A stretch of 64,000 nt of DNA from Lachnospiraceae bacterium. GTDB taxonomy: Bacteria; Bacillota; Clostridia; Lachnospirales; Lachnospiraceae. Below are positions 62,215-64,000 of this stretch, one piece after another. The notes below the pieces were generated by a model that saw only the letters and a program-made list of their open reading frames with translations, was not told the origin of the DNA and made no database searches. The translations under genes were made by a program, and so were the position numbers. How positions within the stretch are numbered: the stretch's first letter is position 1; each line of letters starts with the position of its first letter. The stretch spans positions 1 to 64,000 of the forward strand of contig JAFZVZ010000018.1 in NCBI GenBank assembly GCA_017617545.1, written 5' to 3'.

Positions 62215-63570
62215 ATGAACATTGATGACATCTTGAATGAAAATATCGAGGAAGTTGTCCGGACTTCCGTGGTGGAACGGGTTCATATCCCTGCTTCCGA
62301 GGCGGATACGGTTTCCGATGGGGGCAGGAAAGAGGCGGTAACGGCAGCGAAGACGGCGGACAAAGCGGCGAACAATGCCGCGAAGAAAGCGGCGGATACC
62401 GTAAGCGAGGCCGTGAACAGCGTCGCGTCGAGCACTGCCAAAAAAGTGTCCGCGGATATCGAAGAGGCAGCGTCTGCGGCGGATGATGCCGTGGAGAAGG
62501 CTGCGAAAAAGACCGTGAAGAAAGCGGCTGAGGAAGCGGAAAGCAAGACGGAAGAGGCAGTCGAAAGAAAGACAGAAGAGGCAGCGGAAAGAGTCTCCGG
62601 GAAGGTTGTCGGGATTTCCGAAAGCGCTGCCCAGGATATCGATGTCGATGACATCGCCGACGATGACGATGATGACGACGATGACGACGAATATGTAGTG
62701 CACAACGCATTTTCCGAGGACGGAACCATGATCGCGGGTGTCGCGGTCGGAAAGGCAGGCGCGAAGAGCGCCGCGGAGCCTGCTGCTGAGAAGAAAGTGG
62801 CGACGGCGAAGAGCGAGAAGGCTGCGGCCAAGGCACGGAAGCGCCGTGATCATGAGGAGTACGACGAGGATGACGAGGCGTACCCGTACGGCGTGGATGA
62901 TGACGAGGAATATTCCTACGACGGAGATGACGTCGAGGGCGAGTACGACGAGGAGCTGATCGACCCCGAGGATGAGGAGGAAGAGGAGCATGATACGTCG
63001 TTCCTGCGCATGGTGGCGGGGGACGCGATCTTCCTTGTCGCGGTGTTCGCATTTTTCCTTGTACTGCTGTACATTTTCCCGCCGTATATCGTGGACGGAC
63101 CGTCCATGCAGAAGACGCTGGTGGACAAGGCGTTCGGCTTCGGTTACCGCTACGCGACGCCGGAGCGAGGGGATATCGTGATCGTCAACACCGGTGACCG
63201 CGCGAAGGGCACCAACGGCGAGTCGTTCATCAAACGCGTGATCGGCGTGCCCGGCGATACGATCCAGTGTATCTACGAAAAATACGACTATGACGTTACG
63301 CTTTCCGACGGTACGGTCGTGAAGGCGGGCGGCAATGTTTACAGGGTTTATCTAAACGGCGAGATGCTGTACGAGCCGTACGCGTGGTTCGGGGACATCA
63401 ACACCGCGAGGGAGATCAAGGAGCCGATCACGCTCGGCGAGGATGAGTACTTCGTGATGGGTGACAACCGGTTCAACTCGAACGACAGCCGCGCATTCGG
63501 TCCGGTGAGCCGCTCGGACATCAAATGCACGATGATGGTGTTCCTCATCGGAAAGCATAATCCCGAGTAA
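62215..63570 (+). CDS. lepB: Signal peptidase I with a long acidic/Ala-rich extension
   Basis: 451 residues, against about 180 in typical Gram-positive enzymes. The first 260 form a charged, Ala/Lys/Glu-rich stretch with an Asp run (DDDDDDDDDD near residue 150) and a second acidic block. One membrane helix (about 265-290) follows, then the catalytic domain with DGPSMQKTL (Ser297), FIKRVIGVPGDTI (Lys340) and GDNRFNSNDSRAFGPV. It would cleave signal peptides of secreted proteins on the outer membrane face; the extension would be cytoplasmic. GGAGGATG precedes the start. It is transcribed in the same direction as, and 125 bases after, the GH3 gene. Confidence 0.93.
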   Translation: MNIDDILNENIEEVVRTSVVERVHIPASEADTVSDGGRKEAVTAAKTADKAANNAAKKAADTVSEAVNSVASSTAKKVSADIEEAASAADDAVEKAAKKTVKKAAEEAESKTEEAVERKTEEAAERVSGKVVGISESAAQDIDVDDIADDDDDDDDDDEYVVHNAFSEDGTMIAGVAVGKAGAKSAAEPAAEKKVATAKSEKAAAKARKRRDHEEYDEDDEAYPYGVDDDEEYSYDGDDVEGEYDEELIDPEDEEEEEHDTSFLRMVAGDAIFLVAVFAFFLVLLYIFPPYIVDGPSMQKTLVDKAFGFGYRYATPERGDIVIVNTGDRAKGTNGESFIKRVIGVPGDTIQCIYEKYDYDVTLSDGTVVKAGGNVYRVYLNGEMLYEPYAWFGDINTAREIKEPITLGEDEYFVMGDNRFNSNDSRAFGPVSRSDIKCTMMVFLIGKHNPE

Positions 63571-63579
63571 GTTTGTCGC

Positions 63580-63608
63580 TTTACATTCCCTGCGGCCTCT
63601 GCTATAAT
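63580..63608 (+). promoter_or_regulatory. Promoter of fba
   Basis: TTTACA (63580-63585), 17-bp spacer, TATAAT (63603-63608) with an extended -10 TGC. Leader about 120 bases. Confidence 0.8.
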
Positions 63609-63736
63609 GTGTGAGGTATTCCGACAGGAAGCCGCATGAGCAAAACGGCGGTGCATTTTCCGGGGAGGGCGTGAGCGTCCGCGCGGAGACGGCAGTGCTT
63701 TTGCGATATAAAGTTACAAGAAAGGAAGATACAGTT

Positions 63737-64000
63737 ATGGCATTAGTCACAACAAAAGAAATGTTTGCCAAGGCTTACGACGGCGGTTACGCAATCGGTG
63801 CCTTCAATGTAAACAACATGGAGATCGTTCAGGGTATCACCGAGGCAGCCGGCGAGCTGAACAGCCCGGTTATCCTTCAGGTTTCCAAGGGCGCACGCGC
63901 GTATGCGAACCACACGTATCTTGTAAAGCTGGTTGAGGCAGCGGTTATTGAGAATCCTCAGATCCCGATCGCTCTTCACCTTGATCACGGCGATACGTTC
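63737..64000 (+). CDS. fba: Fructose-bisphosphate aldolase, class II, N-terminal part
   Basis: Glycolytic enzyme that cleaves fructose-1,6-bisphosphate into DHAP and glyceraldehyde-3-phosphate. The first 88 codons are present before the window ends. GGYAIGAFNVNNMEI and the zinc-site region IPIALHLDHGDTF identify class II. AGAAAGGAAG precedes the start; this translation initiation region closely resembles the repeat core of the 6.2-7.0 kb array. Strong codon bias. Confidence 0.96.
   Translation, partial: MALVTTKEMFAKAYDGGYAIGAFNVNNMEIVQGITEAAGELNSPVILQVSKGARAYANHTYLVKLVEAAVIENPQIPIALHLDHGDTF

Noticed and set aside
2025..63661. ATTTTCC word as a Chi or KOPS-like polar site
   Set aside because: Both orientations occur in similar number, also within the same genes, so the strong strand bias expected for Chi or KOPS is absent in this window.

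Overview
The window looks like a chromosomal segment of a Gram-positive anaerobe of the Clostridia, most like a Lachnospiraceae member of moderately high GC. The reasons are ATP-type PEP carboxykinase, CBS/DRTGG pyrophosphatase, bacterial/archaeal-type short ProS, three T-box leaders, sigma-A promoters with 17-bp spacers, AGGAGG-type ribosome binding sites, lipoprotein sugar-binding proteins and many CUT1 sugar permeases without a local ATPase. The family assignment is an inference from gene content; no rRNA is present.

Layout. 1-5.9 kb: end of pckA, a YtrA-type GntR regulator with its ABC exporter genes, and a fused permease-ATPase transporter. 5.9-7.7 kb: a long gene-free region holding a promoter, an 11-unit repeat array, a terminator, a dispersed element (TAAGCGAGAG) and a second array with an 84-85 bp period. 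7.7-11.9 kb: pyrophosphatase, a P-loop kinase, a UPF0340 protein and a membrane-anchored XRE protein. 12-18.9 kb, minus strand: MATE pump, proS with T-box, MFS transporter, and a methyltransferase plus 2H/GNAT fusion behind another T-box. 19-22 kb: two related membrane proteins and a Cys-motif small protein beside a radical SAM enzyme. 22-25.6 kb: T-box-controlled ileS. 25.6-27.3 kb: a second 84-85 bp array followed by a PD-(D/E)XK-like protein. 27.4-32.4 kb: cell-wall amidase, Nudix-HD fusion, FGGY kinase, lipoprotein. 32.5-40.1 kb: a sugar ABC transporter, glycogen phosphorylase and CCA-adding enzyme. 40.3-44.4 kb: a PutP-type symporter and two membrane proteins. 44.5-62.1 kb: an AraC regulator and a large carbohydrate-uptake locus (two binding proteins, two permease pairs, NHL-like, Yip1, DUF5696-like proteins) ending with a GH3 glycosidase. 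62.2-64 kb: signal peptidase I with a long acidic/Ala-rich extension, and the start of class II fructose-bisphosphate aldolase.

The metabolic theme is uptake and breakdown of plant-type oligosaccharides (two CUT1 systems, GH3, FGGY kinase, glycogen phosphorylase) feeding glycolysis (fba) and PEP metabolism (pckA).

The most unusual content is non-coding. First, a promoter-to-terminator unit (about 6.08-7.15 kb) carries 11 repeats; seven have a Shine-Dalgarno and ATG opening a 2-5 codon ORF. Second, two separate loci carry five-unit arrays in which TGCTAC and GTAGCA arms recur with an 84-85 bp period. Third, a short element follows four different intrinsic terminators. Fourth, a dispersed ATTTTCC/GGAAAAT word is far more frequent than base composition predicts. 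All counts and pairings were made by eye.
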